64,000 nucleotides of DNA from Anoplolepis gracilipes (Eukaryota > Arthropoda > Insecta > Hymenoptera > Formicidae): contig NC_132984.1 in the NCBI RefSeq assembly GCF_047496725.1, positions 3,483,001-3,547,000 of the forward strand, written 5' to 3'. A model generated the notes under the pieces. It did not search any database and was not told the origin of the DNA. It saw nothing but the letters and a program-made list of their open reading frames with translations. Positions 23,367-39,100 of the stretch are shown here, in pieces. The first letter of the stretch is position 1, and every line of letters starts with the position of its first letter. Both the position numbers and the translations under genes were made by a program.

Positions 23367-26300
23367 AAGAACCTCTCGAACCTGAAAATTCTGATTTTAA
23401 TAAAATTTTACACACATGTAGAAGAGGCAAATAGAGGAACTTAGAAATTTTCAGTTACTGCTCAAATTCTAAGGGATAAAACTACGTCTCATAAAAATAA
23501 TAAAAATATTGTTGCTGCCCAAAAACGATTCTAAAGGATGGAGCCACTCCTTATAAGTAGAGCAGTTTTTTTATTTGTCTTGAACATTATTTGAGATATT
23601 AAAAAATGTTTTATGGTAAAAACACTCTTTAGTTCTACTTGATCTTTATTAAAATTTTGAAAAAATTAATGTCTAAAAAACATTGAAATTAAAAAAATTA
23701 TTTTTTCAAAATTTTATTAATGTAATTAAATAGACGTGTTTTTACCATAAAACTTTTTCACTCTTTAAAATCGTTTTTAGACAGCAACTAAAAATGTTTT
23801 AATTCATCTATTTGCTCCCTCCCCTACATGTGTTTAAATTTTCATTAAAATCAGAATTATCATGTTTGAGCGGGTCCCTTCTTAGTAAATTAATATGAAA
23901 AATTAAAAGATTACATAAAGTTCAATAAATCTTTTGTAGATTTTCGTCTAATATTTGTGCTTGGTTTATTGTCAAATAACAAAGGTCTATTCAAATCTTG
24001 TAAAACAATTATCTGATCGGGCAGGTATTTTTTTCAAAATTCCAGATAAAAAGAATATTTTAAAGATTTTTTAGAGCGATTTTCTAAAATAAATTTTTTT
24101 ATTGTACTTGTTTTCTAATGGTTTTCACTTAATACGAAAAAAACACTAAGTCACTTAAGTTTCCAGGGCTAGATTTACAGATGTACTAAAAAAGATTGAA
24201 TAGCTTTCATTAAGATAAAAATTTTTAACTTTTATAACATTTTCATTTTTTACCACTAAAAATTATAATAAATAATACATACAGTATATTCGATATTTTA
24301 AGATATATATATATGTATAAACAGAGATAGACATATATTTATAATTCACATAAGAGCAAAATTATCAAAGAATTAAAAAAAAAATTTTTTTATAATTTCC
24401 TGAATCCCAATAAAATTACCTGAACTTGAGAAGCGAGTTTTTTCAGAAAGTGATACAAGTGAACAACCATCGATATTGTGATCACTTTTTAGTTCTTTTA
24501 CGCGATTTACCTAATACACAAATAAATTAGTCATCCAACAATAAATTCAGCAAGCTATTGGAGGGCGCGGGCGCAAATTCTATTTTAGTGTTTCGCATTC
24601 GCCACCCGCGATGTTTGTTAATAATTTCTACGTCGTTCCGGAAACTTCGCAGCAAGGCGCGAAGGAAGTTCCCATCGAAGAAATACTCCGATCGGAAGAG
24701 CCGCAACGCGCCAGGAGACGCCGCTTCGGCGTGTATCTCTCACAGGTACTTAAGTTGAGTGTTCATATATAAGTTTCAACATAAATACAGCTCTTGTTTC
24801 CGCTTGTTTCACCTCGGGCCGGAAATTAAGGACGTCGCGAAGCTCGCCCGCCCAATTTCATTAGCCCATTTCGATTTGATAAGACGCGCAACCGCGGATA
24901 AATGCATGGGTCGATGATAAATTGTATGTCATATATAAACAAACGTACAATAAATTAAAACGACTGTACAGGATGTTTTAGAATAGAACTTACTCTCAAG
25001 AATCATTTATAAATGTATACAAAATTATGAGAAATGGGCTTTAAAAGAGTTTGAAGATCAATCACGCAGGAAAAATTGACAAGGATTAATTGCCGGCAAT
25101 TTTTCAAAGAATTAGGAAACGAAGAAGGAGAAATCTGAAGGAGAAATGAAAAAATAATTAAAATACCTGAAGAAGAGATTAAGCAGAATCTAAGAGGAAT
25201 CAAGAGAGGAAATAACTGGAAAGAAACTGGAATAGATCTGATGGATCCTTGTAGAACAGCTATAACGAGAAGAAGAAGGAAGGTAAAAAAAGAAGAAGCA
25301 TGACTTCAGGAAGATAGACTCAAACGGTCCGATGGACTGCTAGACTGTCGACAGAGACCGAGGCATATCTAGAAATGACTCGGAAGAAACTGCAACGAGC
25401 CGGGGAGTGACTGAAGCGGACAGAGAGAAATCGAGCGAGGAGGAAGATTGGGAGAAACGGATTGGGGGAAAATAAAATGGAAGAACCGTGGCAAAAGAGA
25501 AGGGTGGCTACCACGTACGTACATGTCATTCTTCGCGCGGAGAGCAGACCGGCGGAAGGGGGAGGGCGGAAGGGAAAGGGAGGGCTTAAAGCGCAGGGAA
25601 GCTACCACCTATCAAGCGGTAAATAGTATGGCGCGACGATGCCCGGGTTGTTTTTCACGCGAGTGGATTTTTACAACGCGAGATATTACTCTCCCCTGCC
25701 CTCCCTGCTACCCATCTCACCCTTCTCTCGCGCCACCCCTGACTTTAGCAGGGTGTGGCCTCCGTTCTGCAACTTTCACACATCGCTTTTTCAACAACCG
25801 CAAAATGGGATCGACATCCCTCGAGCTCCCCTCGTGTATATTCGACCCTTGGCCTTAATTATCGCTATCGTACCTTCATTTATTGCACGATGAAATCTTT
25901 ATAAAACGACCCTCGACGATTACTCTGTCTTTTTTTTTTTTTTTTCTTTTTTTCGCTTTACATGCATACCTACCCTCAACGTCACGTTTGCTAATTAGTC
26001 GTTTGACGTAAAGCCGATTCTTTTCGCGTGACTTTCTACTCGCTTTGTAAGGCGCCATTTTTACGCGCAATGTGCATGTCGCTTATCCGTATTTAAGCTC
26101 ATCTGTATAAACAAAAAGATACTTTTATAATTTTATTTTCATCTGATAATTGTAACCTAGATACTCAACGTAATAACATGAAAGTTGAAAAAAATTCCAT
26201 GTAAACTGTATAAAGTTTATCTAATTGTGAAATATTTTTACATTGGTGGGAAATACATTTTATTAATATCGATTATTAATAGATACTTATTCCTCCGTGA

Positions 26301-29300
26301 GGGACGTTGACGCGCAATTTCTTTGTAATTATTTGTATTCACTGATTGCCAATTTATATTTTTGTTGCCTTTTTCCTGCGCTCGCGATGTTTTTTTTTTT
26401 CAATATTGTAAAATATATTTTTATTAATACGTTTTTTATTAACACTATATATATATGCAAATTTATATCATAAATCCAGATTTCCTTTGTTCTCTCCGCA
26501 GTTGCAATTTTTTCAAGGCTATGTTTGCATTTTATACTTATAATGAAAGAATAATTGACGCGACGTAAACAACATCATTTATCTTTTGTTAATATAATAC
26601 AAAAATACAATACTTTGTTCTTTTCATGTTTGCGAATCTTCAAAAAAAAAAAAAAAAAAAAAAAAGAAAAAAAACCAGTTACAACATTGTTTCAACTAAT
26701 GCAATCGTAGAATAAGCACAGATGTTATTGCTGTATTAATTTTCTCTATTATTATTATAATTCATGAACAAAATTAAAAGTTAAAAAACTTAAATTAGAA
26801 ATAAAAATTTTATTTATAATTGCACTACCTACATATTTTTTATTGTACATTCTAACAATATATTACGTCAATGTGTTAATCGTAAAAAAAAAAAAAAAAA
26901 AAAAAAAACCAAAATGTTTTACATGCTTTTAATCGCTTTACTTGTTTTCTCGCTGCTGCTTCAAGATAAAATAAATGTAGCCACACGAGAAAATAAAGTT
27001 TTCAACCCTCTTTTCTCGTCAACTAAACCTCTCCTCCCCCCGCCTCGCCATCACTTTTGATCGCCCTTAATCGCGATGCGGTGCGCGAATTAAAATTGTA
27101 TCTCGTGTTAGCTGCAGTAATAGCCGCACTGCGTAAAATGATACTGCAATCGCATGATGTAAAGAGCAAGTTGCAAGAGTGTAAACGAATCCACCCCTGT
27201 AATTAAGCGCGTGGAATTTTATATACATACTAGATTACAATATTTATGTCTTTGCGATAGCGTCCTTGTTTTCTTCATTAAAACATCTCTCTCCTGATAA
27301 TATGCAATAAAATTACTTCGATTAAAGGAGAAGGAAAAAAAAAAAGATGAAAATATAGTTAATTAATTTATCGATCGGGGAAACGTGTTGCATGCACATA
27401 TGAGAGCAGTGATGTGAGCAGTGATATATTTGACTTTTTTGACTACTAAATTGCAGAATAATAGAGCTTGTTCTGATTCTAGGATAGCGATACGCTATCG
27501 TTTCGATTGATAAACCGATTTGCGTTGAAAGCGAGCCGACATAAGCCGCAAATAATAATTACGATCGCGTGAGAGCCGGTTATTAGAGGGAGTGTCGGAA
27601 ACTGCTTCGGTTACTAATGATTATGTTCGTTTTTCGAGTACCACCCTCTAATGGCGCCGCTTAATCAGAGCCACTTCGCGACTCACCCCGCCGAGCAATC
27701 ACCCGAGTCCGCGATGTCTAGAAAGTTTGAACGATACAAAAAAGATTGCATACAATTGCAATTTTATTTTATGTTAAATTAACGAGAGTCTAAACTTTTG
27801 ACGGCAATATAAATATTCAAAGAATCATATATCTATAATCTTACATATATTTATCTTATTAATGTGATTAATTAAAAAAAAATTATTTTTACAAAAATGA
27901 TTAGCAAAAAGAAATAAAAATTAGATGCAAAATTTATAAATAAATAAATCATACTCGTTTTAAAAATGTATAATTTCGCAGAATAACATTATAATAACAA
28001 AAATGTATTTCTAAGAAAAAATATGTATTAAAAAATAAGTCTCTTTGTGTCAAATAAAAATTTTCCAGATTTATTTCTATAAAATTCTCCCCCAAAAAGA
28101 AGAAAAGTTTTTTCAAACAAAGTAGATTGCAAACTCTTTTACAACGCCAAGAAAAATACATTTATTTTTCAAAATTTACCATGATATATATTTCCCAAAC
28201 ATAATCACTCTAGAAATCCTCATACAAATGACTTTAAAACATACACTTGTGAAAATTTATTATAGACGTTAATAAGTAATAAAAAAGAGAAATGGAGAGA
28301 CCATTGGTTAGCAAAATTCGCGCACTGTTGACCCTGTCGGTCAAGTAAAGATGCCCGGATGAGAACTAACGGTCGGTCGTGAAAGAAACGTAATTCTGCT
28401 TGAGTTACGATCGAACCACTTTGTCATCAGCATGTGGAGGCCAAAAAGGCGATATAATTCAATTGTCGAAAATTGAAGCCGGAAATTAACGGCGTCGACG
28501 GAGCGAGTAGAAAAGTTTCGTTCTTACCGTCCTCTCGCCATCTCTCGTCTTACAATAATTTCTCGAAAATAGCTATACGCACACAAGTACGTTAAAGTGT
28601 TATCCCTTTTTAGCGATTATAAATGTCGCTTAGACGAGGAATACCGTCCTCATCTTTCTGCACAATGTCGTCCTCGTTTAAAACACCGTTACAACGGAGC
28701 TGTAACTTAAATGAAATATGTTCACGATGATATCATATCGCAAAGTCTTATATTAATTATACATATATATCTGATCGTGCAACGCGTTGAAAATGCGAAA
28801 CGCTGTATAATTGTGTGTGAAATATTTGAAATTAAAAAAAAAAAAAAAATATACAAACCTCACCATTCCACATAAATTTCTATGATAAAAATTATTCTTT
28901 ATCATAAAATATCATAAAATATTGTCCTGCATTTTTAGTTAAATTTACAGTTATTGATTTTAATTGTTATTACACTCATGTTTTTATTGTTACCGTATAT
29001 CGACAATATTTATTTCCGACAAATATAAAGATTTTGAAAAATATATGAAAAACAAGGGAGGCAGAGAGTCAAGGCAAATAAACGCGGTACGCTTAATGGA
29101 ATCCTGAGTTTTATTTATGGAACTCTCGAAATCGTTGAGCAGATTTTTCAGGCTCGTTCGAAACCGTTGTTTTCTGTATGTGCCCGTCGGACAGAGACCG
29201 GCCTTATACAGACGGTGTGTAAGGCCGGTGTGTCTCTCTCTCTCATCGGTGTTAACGACCTCGGCGATTGACCCGCATGACCTGACCTAGAGTCCGCCTC

Positions 29301-32300
29301 GCATGCGCTCGCGCCGCTTTGGTCGCGTTCGATACTCAGATACTTGCCACTCGGATACTAGTCAGTACAAGCTCGACCAGCGAGCTGTGACGAGGAAATA
29401 GGAAGGAGACAGGAAATACCGATCTTGCCGCCAATGCCGATGTTGAGAGAATTTTTTAGACAACACTATAATGAAGATGTCAAGATTATGTGGAACAAAA
29501 CGGTTATACTGTAATATATAGTGCAGTGTGTACGAAGAATCTATACATAATATAATTTTAAATGTTGTAAAAAGGAAGAATTTGTGGAAAGTTTTTAATT
29601 AATTTTGAAAAGATATTTTTTTCAAGGATATCGTCGAATTTTTCAAGATTTTCAATAGTGTTACATATAATGATTTTGGAATCGTCCGTGATATGTCTTA
29701 AAGATCTTGAAGACCAACTTTGTAATACTATCTGTATACTATGTTATCATTAATTGTCGCCTGTGTAAAATGTTTTCGAATTATTCTGGAATAAAGTTAA
29801 TATATGTGGTTTTTGATTATAAGATAAATAATATTGACAATAAGAAAATAAACAATTGTTAAGGGAATTTCTTTAGATAATAATCAATGATGTTTTTTTT
29901 TTTTCTAAAAACATATTAAAAACGTAATAAGAAAGATTAGGTTTATGATAGGAGGAATCAGTTCCATGAGAGATCAATAAACAGCATAGAGAATAATTAG
30001 TGATTACCCGAAGCCAAATCCACCCATTCAATTATACCGTATGCGAACGTTGCATTAACGGTCGCATAGCATTAGCTTCTCATATGCAAGATCCATTGTG
30101 AATGTCAGGCATTCGTAATAAATGCATCGCCATTAATTAATATAATGCCAGCAGCAATCGCCCTTATAACGCGCTCATGCTCTGTATCGATCCTAATTTC
30201 CAAAACGCATTCAATTTCAAGTGCTGTTTCGCTTAACGCGGTTTGCGCATAATTTGCAATAAAATTCAAATTCGCAATTATTATGTGATGATCGACAATG
30301 TAATAACGGCGCGATTTCTGTCATTTTATTCCAAAATAATGATATCAAATATTCCCATTCGAGACATCGAAAAAGCAATTGTCATGGCATTTCGGAGTTT
30401 TTATTACTGGATATCACAGATATCACAGATTCAAAAATGAAGATAAACATTCCCATAAATGAACATCTCTGGAAAAAATTTCTTTCTAGGATAATTAACA
30501 ATAAAATGGTTTTACGAGTTAATCTTTATTGATATTACAGCTAAATAACAAATTTTTATGCTTTATTTTCAAATTTCAGTCTCCACTTAAACTTTAGATT
30601 GTAATGTTTAATTAGTATAAAAAAAATATATGTTTATTAGAACTTTAATACAAAAAAAAAAAATATATACAGGAATGTAAGAACGTTTCAAAATTTTATC
30701 ACGCCAAATACTAACTTTTGAGAATTTCAAAGATATTAAAGTATTGTTTTAAAAGCGCAAGGAACTAAAACTTCAAAGACAGTCGATATTACCTCGTAAA
30801 ACTTCAACAACACAAGTTTATATTAGACCGAAACGACTAGATATTAAAATTTCAACATCTAAAAACGTTCGAATGTATCTAAAATTACAAAAATAAAATC
30901 CTGTAATAATAACGTTTATCAGATCTCGATATATGCTAAGATATTAACATTTCCAAACAACACTCTACCTTGCTAAAATAATCTTAAAAAATCTAAAATG
31001 GTATATGTGTTTCAAACAAAAAGTGAAAGGCATTCATGAAATAATCCAAAAATGACTCCTCGTTTCTCCTAATGGTTAAAATTTGAAATGCCAAGATTTT
31101 GTAACTAAACTATGTCTTTAACAGTGTATCAATTTTTTTCAACTGAAGATTAAAACGATTTATAACGATCGCGAGATCTAAAAGATTCAATATCTAGCTA
31201 GAATCTTAGGAGAAAGTGATTTAGTCGATTAATTCGAATCTAACTCGCAGATTAAATTAGCTCGCTAATGGCTGTTAGAGAAGATTATGATATTAATCCA
31301 CGATCAATTATGTAAGACAATTTGCGTGAGCATTTGCCAAGCATTTGCATGAGCACGCCGAGATATTTGGCGCTTAGATCAAAGTGATCGTTTACTCCAA
31401 TAGGCACCTGTATCCTAGCCAAGGCAAACTTTGCTTTCCTCACTTTCTCCTTTCCATGTAAAAATGTATGTGCATGGTAATATTCAAGTATCTTTACCTT
31501 GTATTGATTACGTTTTATGAAATATTAATAACATGTGTGAAAGAATTTTTAAACTTTTTCAATCAAAATTATTATATACATTACAGTATTTTAATAAACA
31601 TAAAAGATACATTTTTGCAAAATTGCAATATATGTGCAGCGTATGTATAATAAAATGTGTAATTCTCTATCGACAATAATAAATAATATATAATAATAAA
31701 TAAAATATAATATTGAAATGCAAACTCTTTTCTCCAGAATAAACAGCCATGATGCAATTTTAATAAAATAAATGCATGTTAATTTATATAGTTGCAATGA
31801 TATAATTCAAAGATTATGAAGATCAATATGCCGATTCGATTAAGTGCGCACACGGTAGATCTGATTATTCCGTTTTACCGGATATTGGCTACATTAAAAT
31901 GTATCCTGCTATTATGCAGGATAGCTCATATGCATCCGCGCAGGTGCATCGCAATGTGCAATGAAGGCCGTCTTGCGCAAAATCCAGGGTTAGTGTTTAA
32001 CCCGCATGAATTTCAACGGCAGATTAAAGCCGCTGCAAGTGCGGGATCGCAGTATGTTATAATGTTGCCAGCAGTAACATGATATTGGCCACGATAGAGT
32101 TACGTTGCACTATCTCAGTTATACAATGGATATTACGTTGCACTTCTACGACCAGATTTTCTAACTATGTGATTTAAAAAACACAGAGAGAGAGAGACAG
32201 AGAGAGATCTTGAGTTTATAAAATTTACCATTATATTTTCTCTCTTAATTGTATAATCTTGAAATTTTTTATTTCGAAGCATTTAAAAGTATTATTATGA

Positions 32301-33118
32301 AAAATGTTTTATAATTTTGAAATATATACGGTAAATTTCATTAATATAAAATTCCACTCTTAAATGTATTTTACATTACTTTTATTATTTAAAAAAGTTG
32401 AATTTTTTTCTAAGCTTATTTAAAATTTGATATTTTTAGAATGTATACTATAATAAACGTATATAATAAAAACTTAAGGTTTTATGATTTTATTTTAAAA
32501 ATAAAACATTGTATTTAAATGTTTTTTTTTAATTTTTAAATATTTAAAATAAATTGAGTTTAAATAAAAAGCAAAACTCGATTATATTATAGTTAAAAAC
32601 ACATTAAAGAGAATATATTTATGTTATCATATTGAATTACGATACTGTATTGTAAAAATATACTCTGAAAACTAAACATTTGTACGAAACTAATTGCTGT
32701 AAAAAGAAGATAAAAAAATGCGATATTTAATCATTCTTTTTCATAAAATATGTCCTTGAAGGATCGATATCCTTGAGATTATTAGCGGAAAGAGATGACG
32801 TCATCGTGCGGATTTTCGCGAGAGGTTTCGTTCCAGAATCCCAAGTATTCCAAGCAATAACGTACGAGTTCATGAAGGGGGAATCCTGCAATAAAAGCTG
32901 CCAACATTTTCGAGACGGACTCAGCATCGCCCACCTAATGAAGTATTCTTCTCGCAGTGACATACACTTTACTGCTTTTCGCGAAGAAAAAACAAAGAAC
33001 CGAGAACAATGCGTATTCAAACACACACGTTTCTTTGCACTTAATTTAAAAAATAATATACACTGAGTGTTTAGAAAGACAGTGAAAAACATAGTGAGTA
33101 CTTAGGATTATTTTCATA

Positions 33119-33178
<60 letters not shown>

Positions 33179-36100
33179 TATAACACAATTATATAATATA
33201 CAATACATATATTAATTTTCCTGTTTTTACTCTCGACTGCTGCCAACAGCAGATTGTCTATATGTCGGAAACTCGAATGTGTTTTGGAAGAAATAAAAAT
33301 AAAATACTAATCATAAAATCTCCATAAAAATTATTTTAAAATAAAAGGCAATTCTTTCGCTTGTCTCTCCCGATTGTAAAATGTTTTTGTTTTTCAGTAA
33401 TTTTACCCTATACAAAAGAACAGTCGACACAATCGATACGACACATTTAAAATTAAATGCAAAAAAATTGTATTAAAAAAAAGTGTTCGCATTTTTTCCC
33501 TCAAAAAACTTTGCAGAATAGCATATATTCTCCTTAGCAATGGTGGTGAGGATGAATTAGGAAATTATAGACAATGTGCCAAGCGCGTCGCGTATAAAAG
33601 GAGGACGAGAGATTCCTTGCGGTGTTCCCCGAAGGAGATTCACCAAGTCTACATGGAGTTTCCTCTAGTTTCACCCGCTTAAATATGGCAACGGCGATGA
33701 ATATTTAAGGAATAGCTTCCTGTCCGCGCGCGCGCCGCGTGCGGAATCCGCTTTCGAATTCCGCTTCTCCTCTAGAGCGAGCACATCCTGTGGGAATCCG
33801 CGTCTCTTTTACCTTTTTAAAAGTCCTTTTCAGAACCCCGAAGTTCGGTTCATTTACACAACATTTCAATTTAAATAATTGTACGTATTATTTTGTAATT
33901 ATATAAAATCTCTAATTATAATTAAAGACAAAAAATACGTTAATATAATATTAACATATAAATAAACATTAATATATTAATTAATTTAAATAGAAGAGCA
34001 AAGTTTTGAGAAAGCTTAAAATCTATCTCGTAATTATCAACTTTGCAATATACTCTCTATACGCATTTTGTAATTATATTTTTATTAAAATAATGTTACA
34101 TACAACATATAAATGTGTATTATTTTTATATTAAAATTAAATTCCACAGACCTTTAGATCTTTTTTTTAAGCAAAACAATACTAGATATTCTCTAAAAAA
34201 GTTGTACATTTTTGATAAAAATATTATATTTTAATGAAATATTATTGCAGCACTCGTAAATTTCGTCAAAGATAAATTTCATGAAAATATTTGGTATATA
34301 TGTCTAATTCCTTAATAAGCACTTTTAGAATTTCTCTACGATCGAAACAGGTCATAAAACTTTCGAATTTGTGGCTATCGCCGAGAAGCGCGGAAAACCG
34401 CCGTAAACAAAGGTGGAGGAGGGCATATTCTCGAAAAACAGCTCTCGGCCGTGACGTAAAACTATCCCCGATCCATTAAGGTTCTAGAAAGAGTAAGATA
34501 CAAAGGATATTTCTAGAGGAGGGATTAAATCTCTTCTCTTGCTCTTTCAACCGCTCTACATTTTCTTATTTTTCCCAGAGAAATAAAAGCAATGCGAAGA
34601 AGAAAAAATTACCACGGCAATTTCTCTATCCAAAGAGAGTACTTTGTGAAATTATTAAAACCTTTTTACATTTGTACGTCTATATATAAACGTGCTTCTA
34701 CTTTAATACATAAGCCAATTTGTGCTGGTTTTATTCCGTTTGGCAAAATTTATACAAAATTTGATTTTAACAGAAATGTTTTGTAAAAATTTTTAATACA
34801 TATTTTTAATTAATTTTTAACACAATATTTTTAATTAATTTTACATACATAACAAATACACATATGATAAATTTAATATAAATATTTTATTACAGATAAT
34901 CTGTGTTTAACAATTACTGAATTTTGATTACGTAAGTCAAATAATAATTTAATAAAAATTGCGATTAAAGCATAATTTTGTACTAATATTATCACAATTT
35001 AACTTTAAGCTTAAAAAGTTTAAATAGATAGAAGTTTAATAAAAGAAAAAGATAGAAAATAGAAAATGTCAATTAATAAAAATTAAATTCTTCTCATATA
35101 TGTCGAGAGGACTCATCTCGAGGAAAATCGAATCGATCGATCGCAATCTCCGATCCGAACCGCAATCACGCGAGAACGCGATTTCCGCGGCGAGACTTGC
35201 GGTCGTATCCCGTAGAATACCATGCATTGCTCGCATAGCTTTGCTATGCGAATGGTATTCGATAATTAGCTGTCGGACACCTCTAGCTTCTCGCAGAAAT
35301 CGCATATTCCAGTATTCAATTTTTGGTACTTTTTTATACTGCATAGCTTACGCTGATTTTTTAATTAATTTTAGAGAGATATATACATTACTCTACGTTT
35401 CTATTTTTTTATTTTTAGAAATATCGATCAAGCTATCATAAAAGATATATTTCCCCTTCAACTTTTGTAATTTTATATAATTTTTTTCTTCAAATACATT
35501 CTCTCTTTCTCTCTCTCTTTCTTTCTCTTTATATGAAATTCATATAAATGTTTACAAATTATTTTATGCGAATCTTTTGTATGTAAATCTGATTCAAATT
35601 AGCTATCAAGCTAGTACCGATTTTTTGCCGAATTAATGGTAGATTGTAACAAAATTTTTTATAAATTTCCTGTCGATTTTACGAGTATTTTTTTTTTATT
35701 TCAGATTATTCAGTATTCTTTATGTTAATTTTTTACACTTGATTCATTGTTTATTATCGTATCATTAATCCTTTTTGTCTAATAATCCGAATCTAATAAT
35801 CCTAATAATCAAATTTTATATAATAGTATTAGTTTGATTAATTATCAAATATATTTTCATGCAAATTATATTGCGGAGTATTTGCGAACAATTTAACAAT
35901 TTTACCCAGCATTTACAAATTGTTAATGCTACATATAATATTAGTTATAATCGATCATTTATATAACAATTAGGTCAATTTTACGAGAAATTTGTCGATA
36001 ATTATATTTAATTTTCATTTGCGTGAGCTTAATCATATTTAATTCTCGATATGTGTTATTTAACGTCGCTCACTTTATATCGATTTTATTTAAAAACTTA

Positions 36101-39100
36101 ATATATCAATATCAATCATTCTTTATTTTCCTCTTTGCAATTTCACGTTTACGAGTCATTATAATACGGATTTGTGGTAAAACCTATACCCACAGTATCG
36201 TATCGTAAAAGAGCTATTGCAAAGGGATGCATCCGCCGATGAAATTTTAATCCAATTAAAGCCACTAACTTCCATCTCCCTCCCTCCTCTCTTCTTCACC
36301 ACTGGGTGCGTTTCGAAGCTAAAATCAATAAGCGTCGACTATGTGAAAACAAACACTTAAGGCATCTAAGAAATAATGGTGTTCTGATATAATAGTGGCA
36401 TGGATGATAGCCATTGTGGTTTTACGAAAATATGCACAAAGGTAAATCAATTCTTCCTCCCCTCTTCTGCCTTCTTCTTAAAATCAACTATTTGTTTTTT
36501 CGATCGATAAATTTTCATTCATGTAAATCTTATATTTTTATTTATTTTAATGCAAAAAATTTGCACATTAAAATTTATAAAAATTAGGACAAAAAACTTT
36601 TTAACTTTTTCCTTCAAAACAATACATTTTAAATTTTTAAGAATTGTTTATTCAATTTTATATACTAATAGTTTAATGATAAAATTAACAAGAAAAAAAT
36701 AATGTAAATAAATATCAAAAATTAATATAAAATTAATATAAAGAAATAATGTAACGAATTAATATAAAAATTAATATAAAAATTAATATAAAAATACACA
36801 TCAAAATTATTTTTATAACAAAAAATTACCAAAAATATATATAAATGGTAATGTAAAGAATGTTTTTATATAAGTATGTGACTATAGACTTTTTCTACAC
36901 TAATTACGAAGGTGACGTCAGCAAATCAGAACGTGTTCTGTGACGGCTGACATAGGATACATTTTTCAATGTTAAATTCTATTCCAGCTATAAAGTTTAC
37001 TTAACACGAGTTTACTTAAGCATATTTGCGCTCTCTTTTTGTAAAAAAAAAAAAAAAAAAAAAAATCGTCTAAACTAATATATAACAAATATATATATTA
37101 ATTAAATATATATACATATTTTTTTATATAAAAAACTGTGTTTCTTTAAAATATATAATGCTAAAATGTAAAACGTTGGCTTTTATAAATATTCACATGG
37201 TTCGATCTGTGTGATTTTATATTATGCACGGAGAAATCCGATACAAGTATGTATAGCTTTAATATGTATATCTCAGATATCAAATGACAAGTGCCGAAGA
37301 TGATATCGTATCACTTTAAGTGGCTGATAAGCCGTAACTTTGACATGATATCAATTTAATTAACACCGGAATTTATTTCACGCATCACTTCACAGTCTTG
37401 TTTAAGTTTATATAAACCATAATTACTTTTAAAGATATAAATGGAATTTATGAAAATATTTTCATCTACACACGAAACAAATGTGAAATACCTCAGACAG
37501 CACGTGTCCCTAAAAGATGACTAAAGACGTCTCATTGTCCTTTAAGATATTTTTAGGACGTCTCTTGGCCTTTCTGTACTATAGGACATATTTTTCCATT
37601 TAAATGAAAAAATAAGAAACTTATGCCTTTCTCTCAATATTATTCTACACATAACGCATATAATTTTAACCAACTGATTATTATTTATAAATCCTACCTT
37701 TCTTTCTCCTCTCTCTTTTTTATTCGTGTTTTCTGCCTCATTTTTATGTAAATCAATGCGTTTTATCATCACTATGCTACACTTAGTCGTTCACTATTTA
37801 AGACGAGGAAAAATGTGAGGCTTAAATTTTCAAGAAAATCACAAAGAAACGAATAATATTTCACGACGCGCTGTAACGAATGCTTCGCGAACAGAGACGA
37901 GTCATGCACTGAACGGACGCATGCGTCGCGCGTCGCGTCGCGTCGCACGTGGCGACGGAGGCCGTCAGCTGTTGGGCGTCAACAAGTCCCGCTAGGAATA
38001 GTGGGATTCTGTTACCGACCGGTTAAGCGGATCGAGAAAATCTCGCCGTTTCGCGTTCTTCGTGAGACGAAATTAAGGACAAATAGTATTCAACAGTATA
38101 TCGAGAATTTAAGAAAAATTTCAAGAAAAAAATTGATATACAGGTTCCTTGTACTTAATTTTTATACGGACTTAATAAATATTTCAAACGAATAAGTATG
38201 ATTCGTATAAATAAGACTATACTCTTATTTATTTAGCAAAATAATTAACAAATGTTTTCCTTTATTTGTGAATCATAAAAAAATTTAATCTATCTTCAGT
38301 TCCCATATCTTTGAGCTTTTATTCATATCATTCATGTAATGTAAGTAATATATGACTACTAACTTATACTTGTAGCAACAATATAGATAAATAAGGAATA
38401 AAAATAAAATAAGCTTTGAAGATGTTTTTTCGATAATAAAAATGTTGGATAAAATAACAAAATTAATTTATAATAAACTTGAAAGATTCAAAAGATATTG
38501 CGAACATATGGAACAAAGAGAGTCGGTGAGTAAATTCTTATAAATAGATCTAGAAAAGGAAAGAAGAAAACATATAAAAAGAGAAAAGAGAGAGAGAGAG
38601 AGAGAGAGAAACAAATAGAGTGAAATACGAAAGTAGATTCGAGACTTACATTGAAAATCGATAAATACAGGAACGTAAAAGAAATTAACTAAAATAAAAG
38701 AAAAAGAAAGATAATCGAAAAAGGAGGAAAAAAACAAGCATGATGTAAGAAAAAAAAACAAGAAAAGGCAAAAGGATGAACAATAACATAGAACAAATGT
38801 AAATGATGGCTAATTGAGAATTCTTACGTAATTCGTTTCGTAGAAAAAACACATACTGTAGCCAGAGTGTACTATATAGTATACTATAGTGTACAAATAC
38901 GGTGCACAGCTAGAAGATATTGTTCCCCGTATGAGCCAAAGGTTTACTTTCACTTGCTGAGCGGATTAGATTAGAATGTTTATTCGACACAAATGTGCTA
39001 GCCATTCGTAAATATGATTTCTCGCCTATTTTTGCGTTCGAAATACATATCGGACGGCAAAAAGAAATTATACGTTTTCACATTAAGAATATTAAATATA

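Noticed and set aside
25200..25620. A purine-rich stretch with overlapping frames on both strands, considered as a gene
   Set aside because: Gly/Arg/Lys- or Ser/Pro-rich frames follow from the GA bias; no splice structure or domain is visible.
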